Notes: generated from the letters alone by a model not told the origin. Positions 1 to 8,165 are shown, counted from the first letter of the stretch. The stretch: DNA of 28,416 nt from Veillonellaceae bacterium (GCA_902834965.1 CADFKY010000002.1:1-28416); one strand, 5' to 3'. Program-made: numbers and translations.

Positions 1-42
1 AACAGCTTGAATATTAGGGTCTTGTTTTTCTAAGAAACTCAT
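1..42 (-). CDS. glyA: Serine hydroxymethyltransferase, N-terminal fragment (5' end only)
   Basis: Only the first 14 codons are in the window; the gene continues past base 1. The peptide begins MSFLEKQDPNIQAV, which fits the start of serine hydroxymethyltransferase, the PLP enzyme that interconverts serine and glycine and charges tetrahydrofolate with a one-carbon unit. The ATG at 42 follows a strong ribosome binding site, GAGGAGG, at about 50-56. It lies 45 bases downstream of rpiB, and the order ywlE-rpiB-glyA is the one known from Bacillus, which supports the call. The catalytic region is not visible, so the identification rests on the short N-terminus and synteny. Confidence 0.6.
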   Translation of the reverse strand, partial: MSFLEKQDPNIQAV

Positions 43-87
43 GAGTATCCTCCTCGTGCAAAACGAATATATATAGGTAATGATGTA

Positions 88-525
88 TTACTTCTCTAAT
101 GCTTTAATTTTCTCTACACGGCGTGCGTGACGGCCACCTTCGAACTCTGTTTCCATAAAGATGGCAACAATATCATTAGCAAGGCCAGGACCAATAACGC
201 GTTCCCCCATTGTGAGAATATTAGCGTCATTATGTTCACGACATGCATGAGCAGAGAATGTATCATGACAAAGAGCAGCGCGAATACCTGCAATCTTATT
301 TGCTGCAATACCGATACCAATACCAGTACCACAAATCAAAATACCTCTGTCTGCTTGACCAGATACGACTGCATTTGCTACAGGTACAGCAATATCAGGA
401 TAGTCGCAAGAATCAGGTGTATGACAACCAAAATCCTCTACTTCATGTCCCAATGCATTTAACAATTCCTTAACGGATGCTTTTAAATTTAATCCGCCAT
501 GATCACAACCAATTGCAACTTTCAT
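88..525 (-). CDS. rpiB: Ribose-5-phosphate isomerase B
   Basis: 145-residue RpiB/LacAB-family sugar-phosphate isomerase, interconverting ribose 5-phosphate and ribulose 5-phosphate in the non-oxidative pentose phosphate pathway in the cytoplasm. Visible family marks are the N-terminal VAIGCDHGG, the catalytic Cys65 in ICGTGIGIGIAANK, and the HDTFSA / EHNDANIL region. The length is normal for RpiB. The reading frame is open further upstream to 600, but the start at 525 is preferred because it gives the conserved MKVAIGCDHGG beginning and has AGGAG seven bases upstream; the longer form would run into ywlE. It lies 11 bases downstream of ywlE and is probably co-transcribed with it and with glyA. 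LacA/LacB is an alternative in the family, but there is no lac context. Confidence 0.93.
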   Translation of the reverse strand: MKVAIGCDHGGLNLKASVKELLNALGHEVEDFGCHTPDSCDYPDIAVPVANAVVSGQADRGILICGTGIGIGIAANKIAGIRAALCHDTFSAHACREHNDANILTMGERVIGPGLANDIVAIFMETEFEGGRHARRVEKIKALEK

Positions 526-536
526 AATTTCATCTC

Positions 537-983
537 CTACGCCTTCTGAGGCACTGATGTAAGACCAGTTTCTACTAAGTGATAAATTTGTTCCGCACAT
601 TGATTATATACGGTTTGATCAGACCCATATGGGTCCGTAACATCACCATCTTGACCACCCCACTCGGAAATCGTTTTGATTTTACTTTCCTCAAACGGGA
701 ATTGGCGAAGTAGTACAGATTTGTGATCTTTCGTCATACCAATGATAAGATCTGCTGCATTCACGAGCTCCATCGTCAATGGTCTCGATTCATGATCAGA
801 AATATCTGCAATGGAACGGACGGCTTCCACGGCTTGTTCAGTTGGTTTTGCTCCATAGGCGGCAAATAGACCAGCTGATACAGTCGTCACATCCTTATGT
901 TGCTCCGCTGCAAGGGCCCGTGTAATACCTTCAGCCATAGGGCTACGGCAAGTATTACCGGTACATACAAATAAAATATTCAT
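537..983 (-). CDS. ywlE: Low-molecular-weight phosphatase, YwlE-type (probable protein arginine phosphatase)
   Basis: 148-residue LMW-PTP-fold phosphatase. The P-loop is at residues 7-14 (CTGNTCRS), giving nucleophile Cys7 and Arg13, with the general acid Asp117 in DPYG. Residue 11 is Thr; in Bacillus YwlE this Thr is the known determinant for phospho-arginine over phospho-tyrosine, whereas classical tyrosine phosphatases have Ile or Leu. The likely role is therefore removal of phosphate from arginine in proteins marked by a McsB-type kinase. The kinase is not in this window. The start at 983 has AAGGATG upstream. A good promoter is seen at 1026-1053, so ywlE is probably the first gene of a ywlE-rpiB-glyA unit. 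Family membership is certain; arginine specificity is inferred from one residue and from synteny with Bacillus. Confidence 0.88.
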   Translation of the reverse strand: MNILFVCTGNTCRSPMAEGITRALAAEQHKDVTTVSAGLFAAYGAKPTEQAVEAVRSIADISDHESRPLTMELVNAADLIIGMTKDHKSVLLRQFPFEESKIKTISEWGGQDGDVTDPYGSDQTVYNQCAEQIYHLVETGLTSVPQKA

Positions 984-998
984 AATAACATCCTTACT

Positions 999-1017
999 TA
1001 ATCACATTTTGTGATTA
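999..1017 (-). promoter_or_regulatory. Inverted repeat at the predicted transcript start of ywlE
   Basis: TAATCACA-TTT-TGTGATTA, perfect 8-base arms around 3 bases. It starts almost exactly at the expected +1 of the promoter at 1026-1053 and ends just before the ywlE ribosome binding site. It could be a repressor operator or a hairpin in the leader RNA. The regulator is unknown. Confidence 0.5.
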
Positions 1018-1025
1018 CTTTATAC

Positions 1026-1053
1026 ATTATAGCAAATTCATCCAATATGTAAA
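1026..1053 (-). promoter_or_regulatory. Sigma-A-type promoter for ywlE-rpiB-glyA
   Basis: On the minus strand, -35 TTTACA (1048-1053), a 16-base spacer and -10 TATAAT (1026-1031) with an extended TGC directly before the -10. One mismatch to consensus in total. It lies in the 112-base gap between the sua5 stop and the ywlE start, so it separates ywlE from the upstream prfA run. Confidence 0.75.
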
Positions 1054-1095
1054 GACATATTTCTATTATCAGTGGACATTTTTATTTCAGTAAAT

Positions 1096-2127
1096 TTACT
1101 TATAAATAATATGATGACTCGAGGCCTTTTCCATGCGGTTCATAATGGCAACACCAAAACCGTCGTCATCAACACCTTCTGCCAAGATTAAGGCAACATG
1201 ATTTTCGTTAAAATATAATAGGCTTTTATAAAAGTCATGGCCTAATGATAAGGCATCACCATAGTTGCCAAAACAATGGAATATAAAGCGTGTATCCTCT
1301 TTCATAAGGTTATACGTTTCATGACTCACTAAACAACCTATAGGACCGTCTACACCCTCTGAAAGCTCTTTAAAAGTACATGCTATCCCTTCTGGACTAC
1401 CTACAACAACTGTCATAGGTGCATCAGGAGCATAATGGGTATACTTCATACCAGGAGCTTTAGGCTTAGTTGTGGCATTAATGAGAGCAGTATCATACTC
1501 AACCATAGATACAACAGCTTCAAGTTGTGCTTTTGTTATTCCACCTGGTCTCAATATAATGACCTTATCATCATGTACTTCTACAACAGTAGACTCTACA
1601 CCAATCATACATGGACCAGCATCTAAAATATAGGAAATACGGCCCTTCATATCATGGTAAACATCTTGCGCCGTTGTCGGGCTTGGCCGTCCAGATATAT
1701 TAGCGCTAGGAGCAGCTACCGGTACACCGGTACGCTCTAATAAGGCTCGACAAATCGCATGATCAGGACAACGTAACGCCACACGAGGCAAGCCACCTGT
1801 AGCACGATCTGGCACTAAATCTGATTTAGGCAATGTGATTGTCAATGGACCAGGCCAAAATGTATCCATTAATAATTGTGCCGTATTTGAAACCTCTGTT
1901 ACTAAAGGTTTTATACTTTCACTATTAGGAACATGTAAAATAAGTGGATTATCGGATGGACGACCTTTAGCGGCGTAGATTTTATCCATTGCCTCCGGAT
2001 CAAGCCCATTAGCGCCAAGTCCATATACAGTTTCTGTAGGAATGGACACTATTTCGCCATTACGCAAGGCGCGAGCAAGCATATCTAGTTCTTGATCTGA
2101 TGGATTTGTAATAATTTGAGTATCCAT
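1096..2127 (-). CDS. sua5: L-threonylcarbamoyladenylate synthase (Sua5)
   Basis: 343-residue Sua5/YciO/YrdC enzyme. It makes threonylcarbamoyl-AMP from threonine, bicarbonate and ATP, the first step of t6A modification at position 37 of ANN-decoding tRNAs. The N-terminal catalytic domain shows SIPTETVYGLGANG (near 31-44), KGRPSDNPLILHV and SANISGRPSPTT. The linker SxGMKYTHYAP-like stretch (APGMKYTHYAPDAP) and a C-terminal domain of about 120 residues make it the long Sua5 form, not the short TsaC. The ATG at 2127 is chosen because GAGGG lies six bases upstream; an ATG four codons earlier, at 2139, has no ribosome binding site and overlaps prmC. It follows prmC directly and is probably translationally coupled to it. 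Confidence 0.95.
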   Translation of the reverse strand: MDTQIITNPSDQELDMLARALRNGEIVSIPTETVYGLGANGLDPEAMDKIYAAKGRPSDNPLILHVPNSESIKPLVTEVSNTAQLLMDTFWPGPLTITLPKSDLVPDRATGGLPRVALRCPDHAICRALLERTGVPVAAPSANISGRPSPTTAQDVYHDMKGRISYILDAGPCMIGVESTVVEVHDDKVIILRPGGITKAQLEAVVSMVEYDTALINATTKPKAPGMKYTHYAPDAPMTVVVGSPEGIACTFKELSEGVDGPIGCLVSHETYNLMKEDTRFIFHCFGNYGDALSLGHDFYKSLLYFNENHVALILAEGVDDDGFGVAIMNRMEKASSHHIIYK

Positions 2128-2128
2128 A

Positions 2129-2998
2129 TTATCCCTCATATACAGCTGTTACAACGCGGTCATTTCCGCCGAGGTCAGTAATACATCGAATATTAGAGTA
2201 CTGCCCTGTTTCTTCTAATAAAGCCTTTACAGCCTCAGCTTGATCAAAACCTATTTCAAAGGCTATATGGCCTTGCGATTTTAAATATGTGCCACATGTT
2301 TTAGCCAAAATACGATAGAAATCAAGTCCATCTTCACCGCCAAACAAGGCAATATGGGGCTCATTTAATACGTCCTGAGACAATAATTTAGCATCCCCAG
2401 TACGGATATAGGGTGGATTTGATACGATGATATCAAACTGTTCATTTTTACCATCTAAGGCAGAAAACATATCGGACTCTAACAATTGAACACGATCATT
2501 TAAGTTAAATCTTTCACTATTTACCTTAGCCAATGACAAAGCATCGGCAGATATTTCAATACCCATGCCATACGCATTCGGCAAATAGTGCAATAGACTT
2601 AATAATATCGTGCCAGGGCCCGTACATACATCAAGGATACGAATATTACTATCCTTTTGATACGTGCCTAGTACATGCTCAATCAACGTTTCTGTATCAG
2701 GTCGTGGAATCAATACCTTATCATTAACCTTAAAGGTCAATCCCATAAAGTCCTTTTCCCCAATAATAGCCGCTACACAATGCCCCTTAGCTCGTTCTTG
2801 AACGAGAGGTCTGAAAGCATCGAGTTCCTCTTGAATAAGCGGTTGGTCATAATGGGTATATAGATAAATACGATCCTTGCCTAAAACGTGAGAAAGCAGT
2901 ACTTCCCCATCAAGTCGAGGTGTATCCATCTCCTTGCTTTGAAAGTACTGCTCTGTCCACTGGAGAATACGACCGATTGTCCAAATCTCCTTATGCAT
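2129..2998 (-). CDS. prmC: Peptide chain release factor N5-glutamine methyltransferase (PrmC/HemK)
   Basis: 289-residue class I methyltransferase that methylates the Gln of the GGQ motif in release factors RF1 and RF2. An N-terminal helical RF-binding region is followed by IPRPDTETL (about 97-105), the SAM-binding loop [11 protein letters not shown] (about 123-133) and the catalytic NPPY at 194-197. The loop differs somewhat from the usual DLGTGSG form. The start at 2998 is chosen because it begins within the end of prfA (ATGCATAA overlap) with AGGAGG nine bases upstream; a start further upstream at 3040 would overlap prfA by 50 bases. The pairing with prfA, whose product is its substrate, is a classic arrangement. 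Confidence 0.95.
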   Translation of the reverse strand: MHKEIWTIGRILQWTEQYFQSKEMDTPRLDGEVLLSHVLGKDRIYLYTHYDQPLIQEELDAFRPLVQERAKGHCVAAIIGEKDFMGLTFKVNDKVLIPRPDTETLIEHVLGTYQKDSNIRILDVCTGPGTILLSLLHYLPNAYGMGIEISADALSLAKVNSERFNLNDRVQLLESDMFSALDGKNEQFDIIVSNPPYIRTGDAKLLSQDVLNEPHIALFGGEDGLDFYRILAKTCGTYLKSQGHIAFEIGFDQAEAVKALLEETGQYSNIRCITDLGGNDRVVTAVYEG

Positions 2999-4073
2999 TT
3001 GTATTAGCCTCCTGCATTTTTGCCGCTTGGTCAGCAGCATTTAAGGCTTGAATGATTTCATCTAGATCGCCATTTAAAATAGCATCTAATTTATACAATG
3101 TTAAGTTAATACGATGATCTGTTACGCGACCTTGTGGATAGTTATAAGTACGAATACGTTCACTACGGTCACCTGTACCAACTTGGCTCTTACGGTCTGC
3201 TGCCATGCTAGAAATAGCCTCTTGCTCAGCTTGGTCTTGCAATTTTGCACGCAATACGCGCATGGCTTTTTCACGGTTTTGTAATTGAGAACGTTGATCT
3301 TGACATGCTACAACGATACCAGATGGTAAGTGAGTAATACGAACAGCAGACTCAGTTTTATTGATATGCTGACCGCCTGCACCACTCGCGCGATAGGTGT
3401 CGATTTTTAAGTCTTTTTCATTAACTTCAATATCAACATCTTCCATTTCTGGCAATACCGCTACTGTAACGGTAGACGTATGTACACGGCCTTGTGTTTC
3501 TGTAGCAGGCACACGTTGTACACGATGTACACCAGATTCAAATTTCATTTTAGAGTATACATTTTCACCATCTACGGAGAAAATAACCTCTTTAAAGCCA
3601 CCTAATTCAGGCTCATTGGCATCGATAATCTCACAACGCCAACCTTGGCTTTCCGCATATTTTGTGTACATACGGAACAAATCGCCTGCAAATAGTGCTG
3701 CTTCATCACCACCGGCACCACCGCGAATTTCAATGATAATATTCTTATCATCATTAGGGTCCTTAGGCAATAAAAGGATTTGTAATTTCTCTTCTAATTC
3801 CTCTTTTTGAGGCTTTAGCTCTTTTAATTCCTCTTGTGCCATTTCACGGAATTCTTCATCCATGGATTTATCTTCAATAACTTCCATAGCTTCATCAATA
3901 CCAGCTAATACTTTTTTATAAGTACGGAATGTTTCAACTGTTTCAGATAATTGAGCATGTTGACGTGTTAATTTACGCCATTCATCTTGGCGCGCAATCA
4001 CTTCAGGGTCACTGATGCGCTGCTCCAGGTCCATAAATTTATCTTCAATAACTTGTAATTTATCTACTAACAT
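2991..4073 (-). CDS. prfA: Peptide chain release factor 1
   Basis: 360-residue class I release factor that reads UAA and UAG and triggers peptide release in the ribosomal A site. Stop-codon recognition tripeptide PAT is at 189-191 ([10 protein letters not shown]), which is the RF1 type and not the SPF type of RF2. The catalytic GGQ is at 233-235 ([12 protein letters not shown]), followed by the basic [14 protein letters not shown] stretch. The length is typical. The stop codon overlaps the prmC start, so the two are translationally coupled. The upstream neighbour, a YqhQ-like gene, ends two bases before the prfA ATG. Confidence 0.98.
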   Translation of the reverse strand: MLVDKLQVIEDKFMDLEQRISDPEVIARQDEWRKLTRQHAQLSETVETFRTYKKVLAGIDEAMEVIEDKSMDEEFREMAQEELKELKPQKEELEEKLQILLLPKDPNDDKNIIIEIRGGAGGDEAALFAGDLFRMYTKYAESQGWRCEIIDANEPELGGFKEVIFSVDGENVYSKMKFESGVHRVQRVPATETQGRVHTSTVTVAVLPEMEDVDIEVNEKDLKIDTYRASGAGGQHINKTESAVRITHLPSGIVVACQDQRSQLQNREKAMRVLRAKLQDQAEQEAISSMAADRKSQVGTGDRSERIRTYNYPQGRVTDHRINLTLYKLDAILNGDLDEIIQALNAADQAAKMQEANTNA

Positions 4074-4075
4074 GT

Positions 4076-4966
4076 TTATTCCTCTTCATATGCATCACTC
4101 TCAGAAGGGCGAACCTCTTCAAGAGCTCGTATAGCAACTTCAATTTGATCATCTTCTGGTTCACGTGTGGTCATGTACTGTAATGCAAGACCTGGTTTGA
4201 TAAGAGCTTTCACAAAGGAATGCTCACTACGACCAGCAAGACGAATAACCTCGTACGCAATACCTGCTACTACGGGCATAAGCAGTACGCGGCTCAGAAT
4301 ACGTTCTAACAAATTAGGCCAACCTAAAAAGGCAAATACAAAGATACTTACTACCATAACGATGAGTAAAAAGTTTGTACCACATCGAGCATGTAAACGA
4401 CTTTGTTGACGAACGTTTTCTACAGTAAGAGGCAAGTCTAATTCATAGGTATGAATTGTTTTATGCTCTGCCCCATGATATTGGAAAACTCGTTGAATAT
4501 CCTTCGTAAGACCAATACCCCAAATGTAGAGTAGAAAAAGAACTAAACGAATGACACCTTCAATGAGATTTAATACTACATGATTATCCTGTACACCAGG
4601 AATAAATTTTACGATAAAGGTAGGCAATGCCAAAAATACAGCTATCGCAAATATGGTGGAAATAACCATAGTAATGGCAATTTCACTATTAGACATTTCT
4701 TCCTCTTCATCGCCAGCGGCTTTAGCGGAGAAGGACAATGCCTTCATGCCAATAACTAGAGATTCATAGAGGGCTACACAGCCCCGAAGAAATGGTTTTT
4801 TCAAAATTGGATATGTGTCAGCAATAGATTTTGTAGGCTCTTTTTGAACTACAATGGTTCCTGATGGTTCTCGTACAGCTGTTGCTGTAACACCAGGTCC
4901 CCTCATCATGACACCTTCGATCACAGCTTGTCCACCGACAAACTTTTTAATACGTTCTGTGTTCAC
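4076..4966 (-). CDS. DUF1385 (YqhQ-like) integral membrane protein
   Basis: 296-residue membrane protein of the DUF1385 family. The N-terminus has the conserved [14 protein letters not shown] stretch. Four hydrophobic segments can be seen, starting near [44 protein letters not shown] and [14 protein letters not shown]. The family motif [13 protein letters not shown] lies between the second and third. The biochemical function is not established. A GTG start at 4966 is chosen because AGAGGAG lies just upstream; ATG codons at 4987 and 4981 are in frame but have no ribosome binding site. The position between rpmE and prfA is common in Firmicutes, hinting at a housekeeping role, but the sequence does not show which. 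Confidence 0.85.
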   Translation of the reverse strand: MNTERIKKFVGGQAVIEGVMMRGPGVTATAVREPSGTIVVQKEPTKSIADTYPILKKPFLRGCVALYESLVIGMKALSFSAKAAGDEEEEMSNSEIAITMVISTIFAIAVFLALPTFIVKFIPGVQDNHVVLNLIEGVIRLVLFLLYIWGIGLTKDIQRVFQYHGAEHKTIHTYELDLPLTVENVRQQSRLHARCGTNFLLIVMVVSIFVFAFLGWPNLLERILSRVLLMPVVAGIAYEVIRLAGRSEHSFVKALIKPGLALQYMTTREPEDDQIEVAIRALEEVRPSESDAYEEE

Positions 4967-4978
4967 AAGAGCTCCTCT

Positions 4979-5013
4979 CATAAACAAATAGAGGCAGAGC
5001 CCATAGCCCTGCC
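4979..5013 (-). terminator. Weak terminator-like hairpin after rpmE
   Basis: On the minus strand an 8-base GC-rich stem (arms 5006-5013 and 4993-5000, one G-T pair) with a 5-base loop, followed by a broken T-rich run. It lies between the rpmE stop and the start of the YqhQ-like gene. With so poor a T tract it may lower rather than stop transcription into the prfA run. Confidence 0.45.
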
Positions 5014-5038
5014 CATAGATGCTACATTACATGACAAA

Positions 5039-5236
5039 TTATTTGCCGTAACGTTTGTTAAATTGTTCAATACGACCACGAGCTTGAGCCGCACGTTGTT
5101 GACCAGTGAAGAACGGATGGCATTTGGAGCAAACGTCTACACGAAGGTCTTCTTTTACAGAGCCAGTTTTGAATGTGTTGCCACAACCGCAAGTTACTGT
5201 AGCTTCTTTATAGTCTGGATGAATACCTTGTTTCAT
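5039..5236 (-). CDS. rpmE: 50S ribosomal protein L31, zinc-binding form
   Basis: 65-residue bL31. The start [11 protein letters not shown] is characteristic. Cys16, Cys18 (CGCGNTF), Cys37 and Cys40 ([11 protein letters not shown]) make the zinc-binding C+ type, as opposed to the Zur-regulated form without cysteines. The start at 5236 is preferred over an upstream extension because the conserved N-terminus begins here and AAAGAGGTG precedes it. It has its own extended -10 promoter at 5277-5305 and is probably the first gene before the YqhQ-like gene and prfA. Confidence 0.98.
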   Translation of the reverse strand: MKQGIHPDYKEATVTCGCGNTFKTGSVKEDLRVDVCSKCHPFFTGQQRAAQARGRIEQFNKRYGK

Positions 5237-5276
5237 TCTATACACCTCTTTCCGACAATCAATATTATTCTTATAG

Positions 5277-5305
5277 ATTATAGCATGACATATGCACAAA
5301 TGCAA
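5277..5305 (-). promoter_or_regulatory. Promoter for rpmE
   Basis: On the minus strand, -35-like TTGCAT (5300-5305), a 17-base spacer and -10 TATAAT (5277-5282) with an extended TGC. It ends about 40 bases before the rpmE start. The -35 is weak, but the -10 is perfect. Confidence 0.65.
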
Positions 5306-5315
5306 GTTGCCAATA

Positions 5316-5585
5316 CTATTCCTTGGATGCTTGCTTTTCTTCAATAGACTCAGCTAGGATGGTCTCTAAGTCACTTTCATTAAGGATGTCACGCAATGCG
5401 ATGAGCTCCTCTAAAGAAAGGGTAATACCCTTTTTCATGCTTGTATATTCACTATCCCAAGCACGAAGGTCAAACTTAGGATTATATTTGCCCCAGCTAG
5501 TGCATGTTAATTGTTTTTTCCAACCGTCTTTATCTTCAGATAAAGTACCAATAACTTTGAAGATTTCAAAATTAATAACAGCCAT
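5316..5585 (-). CDS. PC4/YdbC-like single-stranded nucleic-acid-binding protein
   Basis: 89-residue protein resembling the bacterial YdbC branch of the PC4 (transcriptional coactivator p15) family. Seen in the sequence: a beta-rich N-terminus ([15 protein letters not shown]), [22 protein letters not shown], then [19 protein letters not shown], which is the conserved core and C-terminal helix of YdbC. Bacterial YdbC is known to bind single-stranded DNA as a homodimer; a cellular role is not settled. The start at 5585 has a strong AAAGGAGG six bases upstream. The C-terminus adds an acidic helical tail ([16 protein letters not shown]). It lies between rpmE and the unknown gene at 5696 without close coupling to either. 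Confidence 0.8.
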   Translation of the reverse strand: MAVINFEIFKVIGTLSEDKDGWKKQLTCTSWGKYNPKFDLRAWDSEYTSMKKGITLSLEELIALRDILNESDLETILAESIEEKQASKE

Positions 5586-5695
5586 GAATCCTCCTTTCTT
5601 ACACATTCGTGTAGTATGTTTCATACCTACTATATTTAGTAGTTTATATTTTTTAGGATACGATATATTTTAAACTAAATATTAGACTTTTACAA

Positions 5696-7135
5696 TTAGT
5701 TTTTATAATCGCTATAATCTTCAATATCAATAGATGTTGTTGGTGGCATAACTTGAGCACCTAATTCATCTACTGTAGATTTCCAATCTTCTGTCGCTGC
5801 TGTTACAGCCTTGATATACGCTTCATCAGCGGCTTGAACAGATGTGATTAGTTGAGCCTCGTCGTTAACATCTAACACGCGTCGACGTACGCTGCTAAGC
5901 ATATAACCGAATGACTCATCTGTTTGAACGAGCATGGAAACTTCTTGAATCAATGTTTGACCAATAGTACTACAGAAGTATGCATACCACATATAGGCTA
6001 ATTCAGCATCTGGGAACATCCAATAAATGTCCTCTTTTGGTGCTTCTGTAGTAATATCTACATCTACATGATCTGCATGACGTTTAAATGTAAGGAAATA
6101 AGCGCCATTTTCAACAAGAGCTTTACGACCTAATTCAGAAACTCGGCTGTCGATACAGTAAATACCATCTTGTCCTAAGGCTACATCAGTTTGACCACCT
6201 GGTAGCAAAATAGAACGCAAAGACAAGCCATAATTTAATACGGTAAATACTGGCAATTGAGCGAACACACCATGAGGCAACGGAATATAGTTAATCGTTT
6301 TCCATTCTTCTCCTACGCGTTCACGTAGACCAACACGCATCTTTTTAACATCATATTTGCCATATACAATTTCGTAAGCCCCTAATGGAGTCCATTCACG
6401 AATCGCTTCTACACGCTTTTGATTCAAGAAGAATTGTAATGCCATATTATTCAAACCTAATTGATTTTGTGCCATCGTAGCAGGCAAGAATAATTGTGCA
6501 GTTCCTTCTGGAACAAGATTATGTAAACCATTAGCCACTTCTTCCACAATATCTTCAGAGGATTGGAACATGCCAACCGTTCCTGTAAAGATATGATCAA
6601 AATAGCTCCGATGAGGCCATTGATTAATAATTTGCGCCATTGGATATAAACGTGTCAAAATGCTATAGCACACTGGAGATGCCGTATAAAGCACAACTTT
6701 TTTATCTTCATAAGATTGAAGGATTTCTTCAATCATACCTGCGTATTCTTCTACATAAGCATATAGAACGAGTTCTCCCGTTTTACTATGGGCTTCGATA
6801 CTTTCACGAACAGGAGTCTCCCAGATAGTACCAACATCTAGACCATCTAAAATACCTGTGTCACTAATAAAATCAAATAATTCGACTCTAAAGGAAGGGC
6901 CATATAGAGCTTGGAATGTATTCAAATCATATGGAACAGGGCCAAAAGATTCTACTGTAGATTTTTCTGCTAACGCATATAAATCATCAGCCGTAACGCC
7001 CCACTCACGGGAGCTAGCATTACTAGAAATTAATTGATCTAACACTTTAAAACGCATTAACTCATTTACAATATCAATACCTTCAATGCTATGAGTAGCA
7101 CAAAGGGCAATAAATTCTTCGTTATTTACTTTCAT
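5696..7135 (-). CDS. Unrecognised 479-residue protein, downstream of nth
   Basis: I do not recognise this protein with confidence. It has no signal peptide or membrane segment, so it is probably cytoplasmic. The middle has features reminiscent of a class I (N6-adenine type) methyltransferase: an alternation of predicted strands and helices from about residue 120, YFDHIFTGTVG near 180 at the place where such enzymes have FDxIxxNPPF, then VPEGTAQLFLP and a helix with NQKRVEAIREW. The catalytic NPPY/F itself is absent, so if this is the origin the protein is degenerate or has another role. The C-terminus (from about 400) is largely helical and acidic. The start at 7135 follows the nth stop by one base with GGAAAGG upstream, so it is very likely co-transcribed with nth, which might point to DNA metabolism. 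Confidence 0.75.
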   Translation of the reverse strand: MKVNNEEFIALCATHSIEGIDIVNELMRFKVLDQLISSNASSREWGVTADDLYALAEKSTVESFGPVPYDLNTFQALYGPSFRVELFDFISDTGILDGLDVGTIWETPVRESIEAHSKTGELVLYAYVEEYAGMIEEILQSYEDKKVVLYTASPVCYSILTRLYPMAQIINQWPHRSYFDHIFTGTVGMFQSSEDIVEEVANGLHNLVPEGTAQLFLPATMAQNQLGLNNMALQFFLNQKRVEAIREWTPLGAYEIVYGKYDVKKMRVGLRERVGEEWKTINYIPLPHGVFAQLPVFTVLNYGLSLRSILLPGGQTDVALGQDGIYCIDSRVSELGRKALVENGAYFLTFKRHADHVDVDITTEAPKEDIYWMFPDAELAYMWYAYFCSTIGQTLIQEVSMLVQTDESFGYMLSSVRRRVLDVNDEAQLITSVQAADEAYIKAVTAATEDWKSTVDELGAQVMPPTTSIDIEDYSDYKN

Positions 7136-7136
7136 A

Positions 7137-7772
7137 TTAAACCTTTCCAGCTGAAGGACATAAGTGATTTAAAAAACATTCTTCACATAAGGGCTTACGA
7201 GCCTTACATAATTTACGGCCATGATAAATCAACCAATGATGAGCAGCCGCCCAATCCTCTTTAGGGATGGCCTTTTGCAACTTTTTCTCCATCTCTTCTG
7301 GCGTTTTAGCAATGCCCAATTTTAATCGATTAGCTACGCGGAATACATGGGTATCTACTGCAATTGCAGGCGTGCCAAACAATACAGACACAACCACGTT
7401 AGCCGTTTTACGACCAACACCAGGTAATTCTACCAGTTGATCAAATTCACGCGGTACCTCACCATGATATTGTTCTACCAAAATTTGGCAGGTAGCAATT
7501 AAGTTTTTTGCTTTAGACTTATAAAGACCGCAATCTTTAATAAGAGTTTCTAGTTTTGTAACCCCTATTTCAAGCATTTTAGCAGGATGATTTAATTCAG
7601 GAAACAATCGTTTAGTGACGATATTAACCCTTTCATCCGTACATTGTGCAGATAAAACAACGGCTACTAATAATTCAAATTCATTTGTATACTCAAGGGC
7701 AGGTTTTGCATCAAAATAATGTTCTTGCAATAATTTTAATTGCTCTGCCTTTATCGCTTTTGTTACACGCAT
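7137..7772 (-). CDS. nth: Endonuclease III (DNA glycosylase/AP lyase)
   Basis: 211-residue HhH-GPD base-excision repair enzyme that removes oxidised pyrimidines and cleaves the abasic site. The helix-hairpin-helix LPGVGRKTANVV carries the catalytic Lys, and AVDTHVFRVANRL carries the catalytic Asp. Four cysteines near the C-terminus (C-x6-C-x2-C-x5-C, from CKARKPLC to NHLC) bind the 4Fe-4S cluster. The start at 7772 is chosen for AAAGGAG seven bases upstream and the normal family length; the frame is open 19 codons further. It is divergent from the DUF896 gene at 7896 and coupled to the unknown gene at 7135. Confidence 0.97.
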   Translation of the reverse strand: MRVTKAIKAEQLKLLQEHYFDAKPALEYTNEFELLVAVVLSAQCTDERVNIVTKRLFPELNHPAKMLEIGVTKLETLIKDCGLYKSKAKNLIATCQILVEQYHGEVPREFDQLVELPGVGRKTANVVVSVLFGTPAIAVDTHVFRVANRLKLGIAKTPEEMEKKLQKAIPKEDWAAAHHWLIYHGRKLCKARKPLCEECFLNHLCPSAGKV

Positions 7773-7848
7773 ACAGCTCTCCTTTCTCACTTGTGAAAGT
7801 ACAGACGCGTACAACTTATATCTTACCATACGTATTCATTTAGTTCTA

Positions 7849-7857
7849 TGTTATAAT
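7849..7857 (+). promoter_or_regulatory. Extended -10 promoter for the DUF896 gene
   Basis: TGTTATAAT on the plus strand: a perfect -10 with the TGn extension, 39 bases before the start codon at 7896. No good -35 is seen at 16-18 bases, which is usual for extended -10 promoters. The gene itself has AGGAGGT seven bases before its ATG. Confidence 0.6.
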
Positions 7858-7895
7858 AAATCATGTTATTCTAATATTGAATACAGGAGGTCAAT

Positions 7896-8165
7896 ATGAG
7901 TAATATAAACGATACATTAAAGCGCATAAATGAACTAGCAGCAAAGAAAAAATCTGGACAACAACTAACACCAGAGGAATTAGCAGAAAAAAAAGAACTC
8001 TATGAAATCTACTTATCATTCATTCGAGGTCAAATCACAGATACTTTAGATCGCGTTGAATTTGTAGATCCAGAAACCGGTGAACGAACAGCTCCTAAAC
8101 AAGCTTTAGAAAATTTAGCTAAAGAAGCTGACCAAGATATTAAAGAACATAAAGATATTCATTAA
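7896..8165 (+). CDS. DUF896 family (YnzC-like) small protein
   Basis: 89-residue protein, the only plus-strand gene of the window. The N-terminal half matches the DUF896 pattern: IKRINELAAKKKSG-like helix (KRINELAAKKKSGQ), LTPEELAEKKELYEIYL, then RGQITDTLDRVEFVDPETG. Bacillus YnzC, a family member of about 77 residues, is a small helical-hairpin protein tied to the SOS operon with yneA, but its function is not known. Here there is no such context; it is a single-gene unit with its own promoter at 7849 and a terminator at 8186. The C-terminal tail of about 20 charged residues is an addition to the minimal family length. The ATG at 7896 has a strong AGGAGGT. Confidence 0.85.
   Translation: MSNINDTLKRINELAAKKKSGQQLTPEELAEKKELYEIYLSFIRGQITDTLDRVEFVDPETGERTAPKQALENLAKEADQDIKEHKDIH

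Noticed and set aside
526..600. Extended N-terminus for RpiB starting at 600
   Set aside because: It would overlap ywlE by more than 60 bases, and the conserved start with a good ribosome binding site is at 525.
999..1017. A CRP/FNR-type site at the ywlE promoter
   Set aside because: CRP sites read TGTGA-N6-TCACA; here the half-sites are in the opposite order (TCACA then TGTGA) with three bases between.
5627..5642. CTACTA-N4-TAGTAG repeat upstream of the PC4-like gene
   Set aside because: Only six-base arms in AT-rich DNA and no T tract; too weak to report as an element.
7773..7848. A divergent promoter for nth opposite the DUF896 promoter
   Set aside because: TATAAG and TAAGAT are present on the minus strand, but none has a matching -35; a promoter must exist, yet I cannot choose one.
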